13,548 nucleotides of DNA from Alteromonadaceae bacterium (GCA_013393545.1 JABXHG010000015.1:1-13548), one strand, 5' to 3'. Shown: positions 1 through 6,595, counted from the first letter of the stretch. Program-made: numbers and translations. The notes: generated by a model from the letters alone, not told the origin.

Positions 1-1
1 A

Positions 2-625
2 ACACCCTCCGGCAAACTGCCGCCAGTGTTGCCCATTGTTCTCTATAATGGTGATAAAAAGTGGTCCGCCGCCCGGAACGTTGAGTCGCTGATCGAAACA
101 ATCCCCGGCGGTCTTGAGCAATATCGCCCCCAGCTTCATTACTTGTTACTTGATGAAGGGGCGATTGTCCATTCTGCGGATTGGCCGGGCGAAGCCCGCA
201 ACCTGGTCGCGGGCCTCTTCCGTCTGGAGCATAATTGTGATGAACAGGATATGCTCGATGTTCTGGGTCGTCTGGTAGAATGGTTGAAGGTGCCAGAGCA
301 AACCGCCTTGCGCAGAGCATTTGTGGTTTGGATTCGAAGAGTATTGCTGCCAAACCAGGCACCCGGTATGGAGTTGCCGGAGTTCAATAACCTACATGAC
401 TTGCATGAGGTGCATGATATGTTGTCTGAACGTATCAAAAAATGGCCGGATCGCTGGCTTGAAGAGGGCAGGCAAGAGGGCAAGGAAGAAGGCGAACTTG
501 AGGCCCGGCGAGAAATCGCCAGAAACCTGATCAAGCGGACCGGCATGAGCAATCAGTCCATTTCAGAAATTGCCAATCTTCCCGCTGAGGAAATCGCTGC
601 GCTACGGGCTGAATGTCAGCACTGA
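2..625 (+). CDS. Rpn-family recombination-promoting nuclease / putative transposase, 5' end outside window
   Basis: This is the C-terminal two thirds of an Rpn (PD-(D/E)XK, YhgA-like) protein. These proteins are DNA endonucleases tied to RecA-independent recombination and are often annotated as putative transposases. The frame is open to the first base (T-P-S-G-K-L-P-P before V-L-P-I-V-L-Y-N-G), and the Pro-Ile-Val-Leu-Tyr-Asn-Gly block is typical of the conserved core, so the GTG at 26 is an internal valine and not a start. The catalytic N-terminal part lies outside the window. The C-terminus has the usual acidic/basic helical tail (E-G-R-Q-E-G-K-E-E-G) followed by a small helix-turn-helix-like end. 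A 24-base piece of this gene (391-414) recurs at 1857-1880. Family assignment is from recognition of the core motif; activity cannot be judged. Confidence 0.8.
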   Translation, partial: TPSGKLPPVLPIVLYNGDKKWSAARNVESLIETIPGGLEQYRPQLHYLLLDEGAIVHSADWPGEARNLVAGLFRLEHNCDEQDMLDVLGRLVEWLKVPEQTALRRAFVVWIRRVLLPNQAPGMELPEFNNLHDLHEVHDMLSERIKKWPDRWLEEGRQEGKEEGELEARREIARNLIKRTGMSNQSISEIANLPAEEIAALRAECQH

Positions 626-780
626 GGGATAAAGCCGGAGGTGCAAACCCCCTGCTGCAGGGTGTGACCGTGGGTGGCCACAAACTGAGTGATCAGCAGA
701 TTGCCGTTAATCAGGGAAACGCCTGGAAATCATTGTTTGAGATGGTTAATGAACCGCTTTGTCCGCAGCTGCATGGATGA
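613..780 (+). CDS. short hypothetical ORF (55 aa), possibly a gene fragment
   Basis: An ATG at 613 overlaps the end of the Rpn gene and opens a 55-codon frame ending in TGA at 778-780. The predicted peptide begins M-S-A-L-R-D-K-A-G-G and contains G-V-T-V-G-G-H-K-L-S; I do not recognise it. No clear ribosome-binding site precedes it other than Rpn coding sequence, so it would rely on translational coupling. It sits in a region of decayed sequence, so a fragment of a lost gene is as likely as a real small protein. Confidence 0.2.
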   Translation: MSALRDKAGGANPLLQGVTVGGHKLSDQQIAVNQGNAWKSLFEMVNEPLCPQLHG

Positions 781-863
781 GCGGGTTGTGAGGATTATGA
801 AAGAGTAGCTCGCCAGCACCTCACCCATGCTCCAGAGCTCCACCTCATCCGGGTTGAGTTTCT

Positions 864-1016
864 TTGCTCTTCAATCCATCCCTCCTCGCCGATGCTCATA
901 ATAGCGCCCGGTGGCGCAGTCTTTCCCACGCATGAATTTGCGGCGCACGCTGCATGAGATCTCGTGGTAGAGGGTTGGGCTGAAACGGTGACCAGTTCCG
1001 CTTTGGCTTTGGTCAT
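864..1016 (-). pseudogene. decayed N-terminus of a Y1 (IS200/REP-associated type) transposase
   Basis: On the minus strand an ATG at 1014-1016 starts M-T-K-A-K-A-E-L-V-T-V-S; the frame then jumps to Y-H-E-I-S-C-S-V-R-R-K-F-M-R-G, then G-R-Y-Y-E-H-R-R, and returns to the first frame for G-W-I-E-E-Q. Joined, this follows the start of the widespread gammaproteobacterial Y1_Tnp family, which typically reads M-x-K-A-R-A-E, then Y-Y-H-x-x-S-R-C-V-R-R-A-F-L-C-G, then Y-E-H-R-R-x-W. At least two frameshifts and loss of everything after about residue 50, including the HUH motif and catalytic tyrosine, make it dead. The reading rests on my memory of the family consensus. Confidence 0.6.
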
Positions 1017-1077
1017 GGTGGGGGCCTTGTCTTCCGTGACTGTTGACGGGCTCAGATAATGCATCAATCATTAGAAT

Positions 1078-1093
1078 CTGTATAGTTATACAG
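1078..1093. promoter_or_regulatory. LexA-like operator (or toxin-antitoxin autoregulatory palindrome)
   Basis: CTGTATAGTTATACAG is a perfect 7-bp inverted repeat around a 2-bp centre. It has both invariant LexA half-sites (CTGT and ACAG with 8 bases between) and matches the gammaproteobacterial LexA consensus CTGTATATATATACAG at 14 of 16 positions. It lies 72 bases before the toxin ATG at 1166 and is the only strong palindrome there. Toxin-antitoxin operons are also autorepressed through short palindromes bound by the antitoxin, so the site may serve the HigA-like protein instead of LexA, or both. Confidence 0.6.
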
Positions 1094-1165
1094 TGTTTGT
1101 TGCCGGATAGAACTGCTAGTAAATGTTATTAGTTGGGGTGTTCCACTCAGTGGTATGGTTTGCGT

Positions 1166-1546
1166 ATGATAAGGATCTTCAGGACGAAAACGTTTTATCG
1201 ATGGATGCGGAAAAATGGAGTGAGCGATGATGACCTCCGCCAGGCGGTGATGGAAATGAATGAAGGTCTGATTGATGCGGATCTTGGTGGTGGAGTGTTC
1301 AAGAAAAGAATTGCATCGCACAGTCATGGCAAGAGAGGTGGTTCGAGAACGCTTGTTGCCACCAACCTGGGTGACCGTTGGTTCTTTGTGTTTGGGTTTG
1401 CCAAGAACGAACGTTCAAACCTGTCGGCCAGGGAATTACGAGCACTAAAGGCGTTGGCAGCAGATTTGTTGCAGTATCCAGAACAGGAGCTGCAGAAAGC
1501 TCAACTAAGCAAAGTGTTGAAAGAGGTTACTTATGGCAACCACTGA
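1166..1546 (+). CDS. RelE/HigB-type toxin of a type II toxin-antitoxin system
   Basis: A 126-residue protein starting M-I-R-I-F-R-T-K-T-F; this family acts as a ribosome-dependent mRNA interferase or related growth inhibitor held inactive by its antitoxin. I prefer ATG 1166 over the upstream 1133 because family members begin with a short basic strand (hydrophobic-R-x-F-x-T-K-x-F). The middle contains G-G-G-V-F-K-K-R-I-A, a basic run H-G-K-R-G-G-S-R-T-L and a hydrophobic strand W-F-F-V-F-G-F-A-K-N-E, the typical core of the HigB2-like RelE branch (PF06296 type). The antitoxin gene overlaps its end by 14 bases, so the two are translationally coupled in toxin-first order, as usual for HigBA. The upstream palindrome suggests SOS control or autoregulation. 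Confidence 0.85.
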   Translation: MIRIFRTKTFYRWMRKNGVSDDDLRQAVMEMNEGLIDADLGGGVFKKRIASHSHGKRGGSRTLVATNLGDRWFFVFGFAKNERSNLSARELRALKALAADLLQYPEQELQKAQLSKVLKEVTYGNH

Positions 1547-1856
1547 CAGAGGCAGCCGGCTGTTGAATGAAATTCGAGAGACTGCACTGGATCTTCATGC
1601 CGCTGGGCTTATTAATAAACAGCGACTCGGCGAGTACGAAGAGCTGTGTCGCACTGACAGTAGAGAGCTCCCGCCGGAAGAAATCCGGAATATTCGCAGC
1701 CAGACCTGCATGAGTCAGGCTGTATTTGCTGCCATTCTTAACGTGAGCGCTTCAACAGTTCAAAAGTGGGAAACGGGTGAGAAAAAGCCTGCAGGAGCAT
1801 CGCTCAAATTGTTGAATCTTGTGAGAAGAAAGGGCATCGAGATCTTGTATTTATGA
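1533..1856 (+). CDS. HigA/NadS-like helix-turn-helix antitoxin
   Basis: A 107-residue partner of the upstream toxin. Residues 48-85 form an XRE-type helix-turn-helix: P-P-E-E-I-R-N-I-R, M-S-Q-A-V-F-A-A-I-L-N-V-S, then S-T-V-Q-K-W-E-T-G-E-K-K-P. This N-variable, C-terminal HTH layout is typical of NadS/HigA antitoxins whose DNA-binding half represses their own operon. The start at 1533 has a good GAGG six bases upstream, lying inside the toxin gene. The stop codon TGA (1854-1856) is immediately followed by the 24-bp rpn-like repeat. It both neutralises the toxin and, by family rule, binds the promoter palindrome. Confidence 0.85.
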   Translation: MATTDRGSRLLNEIRETALDLHAAGLINKQRLGEYEELCRTDSRELPPEEIRNIRSQTCMSQAVFAAILNVSASTVQKWETGEKKPAGASLKLLNLVRRKGIEILYL

Positions 1857-1880
1857 CCTACATGACTTGCACGAGGTGCA
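1857..1880 (+). repeat. 24-bp echo of the rpn gene (23/24 identical to 391-414)
   Basis: Bases 1857-1880 match 391-414 inside the Rpn gene at 23 of 24 positions (the one change is T to C in TTGCATGAG against TTGCACGAG). It starts directly after the antitoxin stop and matches nothing further downstream. It is most simply a leftover of a second rpn copy or of a recombination that placed the toxin-antitoxin operon beside it. Confidence 0.75.
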
Positions 1881-1887
1881 CTCGGAA

Positions 1888-1909
1888 TGCGGGGCATAGA
1901 AACCCCGCA
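1888..1909. terminator. weak stem-loop between the antitoxin and the chemotaxis remnant
   Basis: TGCGGGG (1888-1894) and CCCCGCA (1903-1909) form a 7-bp GC-rich stem with an 8-base loop. No U-run follows on either strand, so it could attenuate transcripts but is not a canonical intrinsic terminator. Confidence 0.3.
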
Positions 1910-1926
1910 CTGGTACGGATTTTGGC

Positions 1927-2169
1927 TCAGAGCCCGGTTTCCTGAAGCCGCTTCACCAGGTTCTTCACTTCACCGATATCACTCACCAGATGGCGAATGG
2001 AGTCCCTGGCGGCTTTCACGGTTCGGGTCACGGCCTGGCCGTTGGTGTTGGCCTGGGAAGTCTCCACGGTGATCTCATCGGAGGCGGCGGACTGTTCGTT
2101 GGCCGCATCGCTCACGTTTTCGGAAATCCGGGTTACCTGACTGGCGTCGGTGCCGGCATCGCTAACGGG
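1927..2169 (-). pseudogene. orphan C-terminus of a methyl-accepting chemotaxis protein
   Basis: An open minus-strand frame of about 80 codons, bounded upstream by an in-frame stop (2170-2172), reads D-A-S-Q-V-T-R-I-S-E-N-V-S-D-A-A-N-E-Q-S then A-A-S-D-E-I-T-V-E-T, ending V-K-N-L-V-K-R-L-Q-E-T-G-L. The N-E-Q-S-A-A-S-D-E-I block is the classic C-terminal methylation helix of chemoreceptors. Sensor, membrane, HAMP and signalling-tip regions are absent: the next 60 bases upstream are out of frame, and then the glutaredoxin-like gene begins its end. A GTG at 2115 could start a 62-residue peptide but has no sensible role. I read it as a relic of a deletion. Confidence 0.65.
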
Positions 2170-2235
2170 TCATCCAGCTCTCCACGGGTGCGTTGCACCA
2201 GGGTGTTTCGACATTGGATCACCCGTCCTCGGGCT

Positions 2236-2625
2236 TCAGCCAAACTGGCGGTTCAGCCAGGCATTAATATCATCGGACTCATACATCCACTGCCGGTTGC
2301 CCAGATCATCGGTGATCAGCAGGCAGGGGACCTTCACACGGCCGCCGCCGTTTTCCAGTTCTTCACGGTGTTTGGGGTCGTGCTGGGCATCACGCAGTTC
2401 GATGTTCAGCCCCAACCGGGCCATTTCCTTGCGCACTTTTACGCAAAAAGGGCAGGCGCGGAATTGATACAGCGCCAGATTGGCGGCTTGTTTGTCGACT
2501 TCGGCCTGCTGCTCCGGCGTGCGGTTTACTTCCGCTTTCGGGGTGAAAAGCTTTTCGGAAAGCAGCATGAATGGCGTGAGAACCAGCCGGAGCAGGCGAA
2601 AGAAGGCTCGAATAATCGGTCGCAT
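2236..2625 (-). CDS. glutaredoxin-like / GST N-terminal domain protein with N-terminal membrane helix
   Basis: A 129-residue thioredoxin-fold protein. Residues about 5-22 (R-A-F-F-R-L-L-R-L-V-L-T-P-F-M-L-L) form a hydrophobic, basic-flanked helix that may anchor it to the inner membrane. Residues 50-129 are the redox domain: strand L-A-L-Y-Q-F, active-site C-P-F-C (58-61), K-V-R, and the cis-proline segment V-K-V-P-C-L (P100), then Y-E-S-D-D-I as in GST/glutaredoxin glutathione-binding loops. I chose ATG 2625 over 2652 because AGG lies 7 bases upstream and the protein then begins M-R-P-I-I-R as in relatives. It likely reduces glutathione-mixed disulfides; the substrate is unknown. Another minus-strand gene, cytochrome c4, ends 114 bases upstream. 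Confidence 0.8.
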   Translation of the reverse strand: MRPIIRAFFRLLRLVLTPFMLLSEKLFTPKAEVNRTPEQQAEVDKQAANLALYQFRACPFCVKVRKEMARLGLNIELRDAQHDPKHREELENGGGRVKVPCLLITDDLGNRQWMYESDDINAWLNRQFG

Positions 2626-2739
2626 AGTGGTACCTGTGTTTGAATGGGGCATGAATTAAGTGGGCGTAAGGTACCATAACGACCACCAGCCGCTAAGCCT
2701 CTGTGCTGACAGCCCTTGAGGTCTATCAGGCTTGATTCG

Positions 2740-3381
2740 TTATAAAGTCTGCACGTAGGCGGCGAGTTTCCGAATGTCTTCTTTGGACAACGGCTCGGCA
2801 ATGCCAATCATCGGCGAATCGTCATCGCCCGGTTCCATATCCTTGAAGCGCAGCAGAGCTTCTCTGACATAACGGGCAGGTTGGCCGGCCAGGCGTGGCA
2901 TGTCCTGGAAGCCCTCCGCAGCGCGGCCATGGCAGGCCTGGCAGCGCCGTGTGTATATTGGCTCACCGGCGGCGGCCAGTGCCGGGTCTTCCGCCTCGCG
3001 GGATTTGGCTTCCTGCTGGCTGTAATAGATGGCCACGTTAATACGCTCTTCCAGCGTTAGTGTCTGGGCCAGCTTGGTCATCACATAATGTTCGCGGGTG
3101 CCGTCACCAAACTTTTCAAACTGTTTGAACAGGTAAAGCGGGTGCTGGTCGGCCAGGTTTGGGATATAGGTGCGTTTGCTGTTGCCGTCTTCACCGTGGC
3201 AATAGCCGCAAAAGCGAATGCGGGTGTGGCCATCCTTGTAAGCCTGCTCGCGTAATTCGTCGTCGGCCATAATGGCCTCAACCTGTTGAATTGCATTGTA
3301 AACAGACTGGGCAAGCACCGCCGGCGAAGCCGCCAGAGCCAACGCAATTATCAGAGTTTTCGTCCAGAAATTTCGACGCAT
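2740..3381 (-). CDS. diheme cytochrome c4-like periplasmic protein
   Basis: A 213-residue secreted electron carrier. Residues 1-24 are a signal peptide (R-R-N-F-W-T-K then a hydrophobic core, cleavage near A-V-L-A-Q). Two c-type heme motifs are present, C-G-Y-C-H (58-62) and C-Q-A-C-H (147-151), each in its own half with G-E-D-G-N or P-R-L-A-G-Q-P nearby, which is the duplicated class I fold of cytochrome c4. Candidate axial methionines are M101 and M191. Such proteins shuttle electrons from the bc1 complex to terminal oxidases. ATG 3381 has AGGA 5-6 bases upstream. The gene is divergent from the beta-CASP gene, sharing a 131-base spacer. Confidence 0.85.
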   Translation of the reverse strand: MRRNFWTKTLIIALALAASPAVLAQSVYNAIQQVEAIMADDELREQAYKDGHTRIRFCGYCHGEDGNSKRTYIPNLADQHPLYLFKQFEKFGDGTREHYVMTKLAQTLTLEERINVAIYYSQQEAKSREAEDPALAAAGEPIYTRRCQACHGRAAEGFQDMPRLAGQPARYVREALLRFKDMEPGDDDSPMIGIAEPLSKEDIRKLAAYVQTL

Positions 3382-3512
3382 AAGTATCCTGCCACTTTGG
3401 AAAGCCTAAATGGTAAACCGCCGCTCCCGGGCGATTCTTGCGAAAGATCAATAAATTCTGCATTCAAAAATAAGTTATGCTGAGGGGAAGTCAAACGGAA
3501 TAAGGAACATCC

Positions 3513-4874
3513 ATGAAACTACGTTTTCTCGGCGGCACCGGCACGGTGACCGGCTCCCGTTACCTGCTCTCCGACGACAAACACCGCCTGCTGGTGGATT
3601 GTGGCATGTACCAGGGCGTGAAAACCCTGCGCCGGCGCAATTGGGCGAAGTTTCCGGTGGAGCCTTCCAGCGTTAACGCAGTGGTGCTCACCCATGCCCA
3701 CATTGACCACTCCGGTTACTTGCCGGCGCTGGTGAAAAACGGCTTCAAGGGCAAAATCTACTGCACCAAAGCCACCCACGAGCTGTGCAAAGTGCTGCTG
3801 CCGGATGCCGGTTACCTGCAGGAAGAAGACGCCAAATACGCGGCCAGAAAAAAGTTTTCCAAACACGAGCACCCGGAGCCGCTGTTCACCGAGAAAGACG
3901 CGCGGGAAGCGCTCAAGCATTTCGAATCGCTGCATTACCATGAAACCTTTGAGCCAGTAAAAGGCTTTGAAGTGCAGTTCACCCCCGCCGGCCACATTCT
4001 CGGCTCCGCCTGCGTGCACGTGCGTCACAAAAGCTCCGCCCGAACCGTGGTGTTCAGCGGCGACGTAGGCCGGCAGACCGACCTGATCATGCGCCCGCCC
4101 GAGCCGCTCCAGAGCGCCGACGTACTGGTGTGCGAATCCACCTACGGCGACCGCACTCACGGCGAAACCGATCCCGAAACCGCGATTGCCGATATCATCA
4201 CCCGCACCGCCGGCCGTGGTGGCCTTACGCTGATGCCCGCCTTTGCCGTGGGCCGCGCGCAAATGCTGTTGTATGTGGTACACAAGCTCATGGGCGAAGG
4301 GCGTATTCCAAAATTGCCCGTGTACCTGAACAGCCCCATGGCCATCCGCGCCACGGAAATCTTCTGCAAGCACCATAAAGAGCACAGGCTCAACAACGCC
4401 CAGTGCGAGCTGATCGACCACAAAACCAATTTCGTGCGCACGGTGGATGAGTCCATCGAGCTGGGCATGGTGCGTTACCCGTGCATCATTATTTCAGCCA
4501 GTGGTATGGCCTCCGGCGGCCGGGTACTGCACCACCTGAAAACGCTGCTACCCAACCAGCGTAACAGCGTGGTTTTCGCCGGCTTCCAGGCCCCCGGCAC
4601 CCGTGGCGATGCGCTGGTGAATGGCGCCGAAAAAGTGAAAATCCATGGCGAATACTGGCCGGTGAAAGCCGAAATCCACAACCTCGACTCAATGAGTGCC
4701 CACGGCGATTACAACGAAATTCTGGACTGGTTGGGGCAGGGTAGTCTGAACCCTGAAAAGGTTTACATCACCCACGGTGAACCGGTGGCCAGCGACACCA
4801 TGCGCAAGCGCATACAGGAACGCTTTGGCTGGAATGCCGAGGTGCCGGAGCTGTTCGAAGAAGTGGAAATCTAG
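3513..4874 (+). CDS. MBL-fold beta-CASP metallo-hydrolase (RNA-processing type), copy 1
   Basis: A 453-residue protein of the KH-less bacterial beta-CASP/RNA-specificity group, zinc enzymes that usually cut RNA. The metallo-beta-lactamase half has T-H-A-H-I-D-H-S-G-Y (ligands H61, H63, D65, H66), A-G-H-I-L-G-S-A (H161) and S-G-D-V-G (D184). The beta-CASP part follows: motif A near E-S-T-Y-G-D-R (E208), P-A-F-A-V-G-R-A-Q, the S-A-S-G-M-A-S-G-G-R motif, motif C S-A-H-G-D (H397) and the closing T-H-G-E (H421). All metal ligands are intact. AAGGA stands 7 bases before the ATG. The stop codon lies one base from the opposing MazF-like stop. The RNA target is unknown; a second, clearly diverged paralogue is at 7975. 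Confidence 0.85.
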   Translation: MKLRFLGGTGTVTGSRYLLSDDKHRLLVDCGMYQGVKTLRRRNWAKFPVEPSSVNAVVLTHAHIDHSGYLPALVKNGFKGKIYCTKATHELCKVLLPDAGYLQEEDAKYAARKKFSKHEHPEPLFTEKDAREALKHFESLHYHETFEPVKGFEVQFTPAGHILGSACVHVRHKSSARTVVFSGDVGRQTDLIMRPPEPLQSADVLVCESTYGDRTHGETDPETAIADIITRTAGRGGLTLMPAFAVGRAQMLLYVVHKLMGEGRIPKLPVYLNSPMAIRATEIFCKHHKEHRLNNAQCELIDHKTNFVRTVDESIELGMVRYPCIIISASGMASGGRVLHHLKTLLPNQRNSVVFAGFQAPGTRGDALVNGAEKVKIHGEYWPVKAEIHNLDSMSAHGDYNEILDWLGQGSLNPEKVYITHGEPVASDTMRKRIQERFGWNAEVPELFEEVEI

Positions 4875-4875
4875 T

Positions 4876-5202
4876 TCACTTTAAAATTTCGATGACTTTG
4901 CCAATTAAGGCGCTTGCCGCCGCTGGTTGGAGTAATCCGACTTCTTTCAGGATAATTGAATCATTCGCAGTGAAAAGCTTTGATGGACGGGCATAGCTGG
5001 TGCGGTGCAACGAACCAACCTGAAAATCTGATGCGGTAATCTCAAGTGCCAGGGAGTCATACGGTTTGCTGGTGACCTGGCAGAGTATGAAATCTCCCTT
5101 TTCTGCTGGGGCCAACACTATTGCTGGTCTCAGCTTGTAGTGAGTCAGATCAGAAAATGGGAATCTGATCAGGACGACACTTCCTTTTTTAAGTGCTTCC
5201 AT
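4876..5202 (-). CDS. MazF/PemK-family toxin
   Basis: A 108-residue endoribonuclease-type toxin. The start M-E-A-L-K-K-G-S-V-V-L-I-R-F-P-F-S-D matches the N-terminal SH3-like barrel (K-x-G-x-V-V-L-I-x-F-P-F-S-D); L-R-P-A-I-V-L-A follows as in MazF proteins, and S-Y-A-R-P-S-K-L-F and a C-terminal V-G-L-L-Q complete the fold. ATG 5202 is preferred because purine-rich AGGAAGAGG precedes it and it begins as relatives do; the alternative ATG 5229 adds nine residues with a worse site. It overlaps the end of the antitoxin gene by 34 bases, giving antitoxin-first coupling. This branch usually cleaves mRNA; cleavage specificity cannot be read here. Confidence 0.8.
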   Translation of the reverse strand: MEALKKGSVVLIRFPFSDLTHYKLRPAIVLAPAEKGDFILCQVTSKPYDSLALEITASDFQVGSLHRTSYARPSKLFTANDSIILKEVGLLQPAAASALIGKVIEILK

Positions 5203-5390
5203 GCCTCTTCCTCTTCCGGGTTTAGCCATTCTTCCGCGAGTGCAGACTCCGCCGCATTCAACAACTCACTCTGGCTCTCGTCACTTTCCAACAAGGTGAT
5301 GAGTACTCGCCTTGAGCCTTTTATGGCAACTTTCTCGAGCCACTGAATGTGGCCGTGTTCATCAATTACCGCTTCTACTGTTTGAAGCAT
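5169..5390 (-). CDS. antitoxin of the MazF-like pair, no recognised DNA-binding domain
   Basis: A 73-residue acidic protein starting M-L-Q-T-V-E-A-V-I-D-E-H-G-H-I. ATG 5390 follows a near-perfect GGAGGAG with three bases between, which rules out the longer start at 5435. The first third (V-E-A-V-I-D-E-H-G-H-I-Q-W) resembles the short beta hairpin found in several small antitoxins; the rest is an acidic helix ending A-L-A-E-E-W-L-N-P-E-E-E-E-A-W, the W-L-N-P-E-E-x-x-A-W signature common in partners of this MazF group. It should bind and mask the toxin, and position and overlap support this. Whether it represses the operon is not visible. Confidence 0.75.
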   Translation of the reverse strand: MLQTVEAVIDEHGHIQWLEKVAIKGSRRVLITLLESDESQSELLNAAESALAEEWLNPEEEEAWKHLKKEVSS

Positions 5391-5474
5391 CTTCTCCTCC
5401 TCGGCCAATAAGCAGCCTCCCGAGTATTGTGGCATCCGTTATCTGTGCCGGCAATGCAATTCATGGGCCCGAAA

Positions 5475-5503
5475 ATGACAAGCATTCCCAAAGCTGAAAT
5501 AAT
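5475..5503 (+). promoter_or_regulatory. sigma70-type promoter for the lpxR-like gene
   Basis: ATGACA (5475-5480, five of six bases of TTGACA) and AATAAT (5498-5503, five of six of TATAAT) are separated by exactly 17 bases. Transcription would start near 5510, leaving a leader of about 35 bases before the ATG at 5545. Confidence 0.6.
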
Positions 5504-5544
5504 AGGGGCATTCAATAAGCAGCCTACTGGATCCGGAGTCACCA

Positions 5545-6540
5545 ATGCTAACAGCCCGAATCGCCCGAATTATTTTTCCCGGCTTGGCATTGGCCACAGC
5601 CTCCGCCCATGCCGATACGTTCAACCTCTCCTGGGATAACGATTTGCTGATCGGCCTGGATGAGGGCTACACCAACGGCGTTCGGCTGTCCTATCTGACC
5701 TCGCCGGCGAGCAACGAAAGCTCACGGTCTGCGAAAGTGGCTCGCCAGGCGGCAAATGCCTTCTCTGCCTGGCCCGGTATTCATCACAGCGAACAGGAGC
5801 AGGCGGTGGCTGTCAGTCTCCGGCAACTCATGGTTACCCCAGAAGACATCAGCCGCGAGCAGCCCAGCGAGAACGATCTGCCCTACGCCGGCTATTTGTC
5901 ACTCAGCAGCACGCTCTGGAGCTGGGGAGGGGATACAATCACCGGCTATGGTGCCCACGTTGGCGTGGTGGGGCCGGAAAGCGGCGCAGAAGCCTCGCAA
6001 AAATGGGTACACAAGCTCACCGGCAGTGAAGAGCCGAAAGGCTGGGACCACCAGCTGGGCACGGATGTGGTGGGTGGTATTCAGGCCACCCACGCCCGAA
6101 AACTCTGGCAGCGCGGCGAAAAAGGCGAGTTGGAACAACAGCTTTCATGGGTGGGGGCCGGCATGCTTTCCAGTTTCCGCAGCCATGGCCGTATCGGAGG
6201 CGTTTGGCGAATAGGCCGGTACCTGCCGGCGAATTTCATACCGGATTACGCCGGCACCTCCAGCACCATTGGTATTCCCGCCGCTGTCAACGGAGCGGGG
6301 CAGGGGTGGTCTGTCTTCCTCGGCCTGGGTGTGGAGTATGTTGCCTATTCCTACCTGGAAGAAAACGCCGGGCCCTATCAATTCAAACAAAGCCCATGGT
6401 TGCTGCAGGCCGGTCTTGGCGCCACGTGGCAGTGGCAAAATCTGCAAACCGCTTTCATCCTGCGTGCCACCACTGGCGAAGAAGAATCCAACAAGGACGA
6501 TTTCAGCTTCGGAACCCTGTCGCTCACCTGGACATACTAA
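5545..6540 (+). CDS. lpxR: LpxR-family lipid A 3'-O-deacylase (DUF2219)
   Basis: A 331-residue outer-membrane beta-barrel enzyme that removes the 3'-acyloxyacyl chains of lipid A. Residues 1-23 form a signal peptide ending A-H-A before D-T-F-N-L-S. The family's N-terminal active-site strand is present: S-W-D-N-D-L-L (N32, D33, matching the catalytic Asn-Asp) followed by Y-T-N-G-V-R-L-S-Y (T43). V-G-P-E-S-G and Q-K-W-V-H (H155, likely the catalytic histidine) follow, and G-W-D-H-Q-L is typical. The C-terminus ends in aromatic W-T-Y, as barrel proteins need for assembly. GGAG precedes the ATG. A strong sigma70-type promoter lies upstream. Length and motifs fit; the native acyl chain preference cannot be told. 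Confidence 0.85.
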   Translation: MLTARIARIIFPGLALATASAHADTFNLSWDNDLLIGLDEGYTNGVRLSYLTSPASNESSRSAKVARQAANAFSAWPGIHHSEQEQAVAVSLRQLMVTPEDISREQPSENDLPYAGYLSLSSTLWSWGGDTITGYGAHVGVVGPESGAEASQKWVHKLTGSEEPKGWDHQLGTDVVGGIQATHARKLWQRGEKGELEQQLSWVGAGMLSSFRSHGRIGGVWRIGRYLPANFIPDYAGTSSTIGIPAAVNGAGQGWSVFLGLGVEYVAYSYLEENAGPYQFKQSPWLLQAGLGATWQWQNLQTAFILRATTGEEESNKDDFSFGTLSLTWTY

Positions 6541-6595
6541 GTCTGGCTCTAAAATCTGTTAAAATGGCTTCAAATGTCATAGCCAGGAAGCCAGC

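Larger units (their letters stand above)
781..1165. other. gene-poor stretch with transposase debris and a LexA-like palindrome
   Basis: Between the short ORF and the toxin gene there is no intact gene. It holds the decayed Y1 transposase N-terminus (864-1016, minus strand), the CTGT-N8-ACAG palindrome (1078-1093) and the leader of the toxin-antitoxin operon. The part from 781 to 863 holds nothing I can identify: a minus-strand phrase reading V-E-L-W-S-M-G-E-V-L is there but matches no family I can defend. Confidence 0.5.

Noticed and set aside
781..863. Kinase-like phrase V-E-L-W-S-M-G-E-V-L on the minus strand
   Set aside because: It resembles the kinase D-x-W-S-x-G motif by chance only; no other kinase motif is present around it.
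1064..1327. Minus-strand open frame across the toxin promoter and gene
   Set aside because: It is antisense to the toxin gene and has no recognisable domain or ribosome-binding site.
1857..1909. Integron attC-like site after the antitoxin
   Set aside because: The hairpin there lacks the GTTRRRY core sites, and no integrase is in view.
1990..2643. 217-codon plus-strand open frame
   Set aside because: It runs antisense across the chemoreceptor remnant and the glutaredoxin-like gene, both of which have recognisable motifs on the minus strand.
3519..4421. 300-codon open frame on the minus strand
   Set aside because: It lies fully antisense to the intact beta-CASP gene, its product is a low-complexity G/V/H/A/F-rich mirror of the sense codons, and it has no family features.
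5203..5229. Longer MazF-like start at ATG 5229
   Set aside because: The added residues M-A-K-P-G-R-G-R-G are not family-like and its ribosome-binding site is too close; the overlap with the antitoxin becomes longer.
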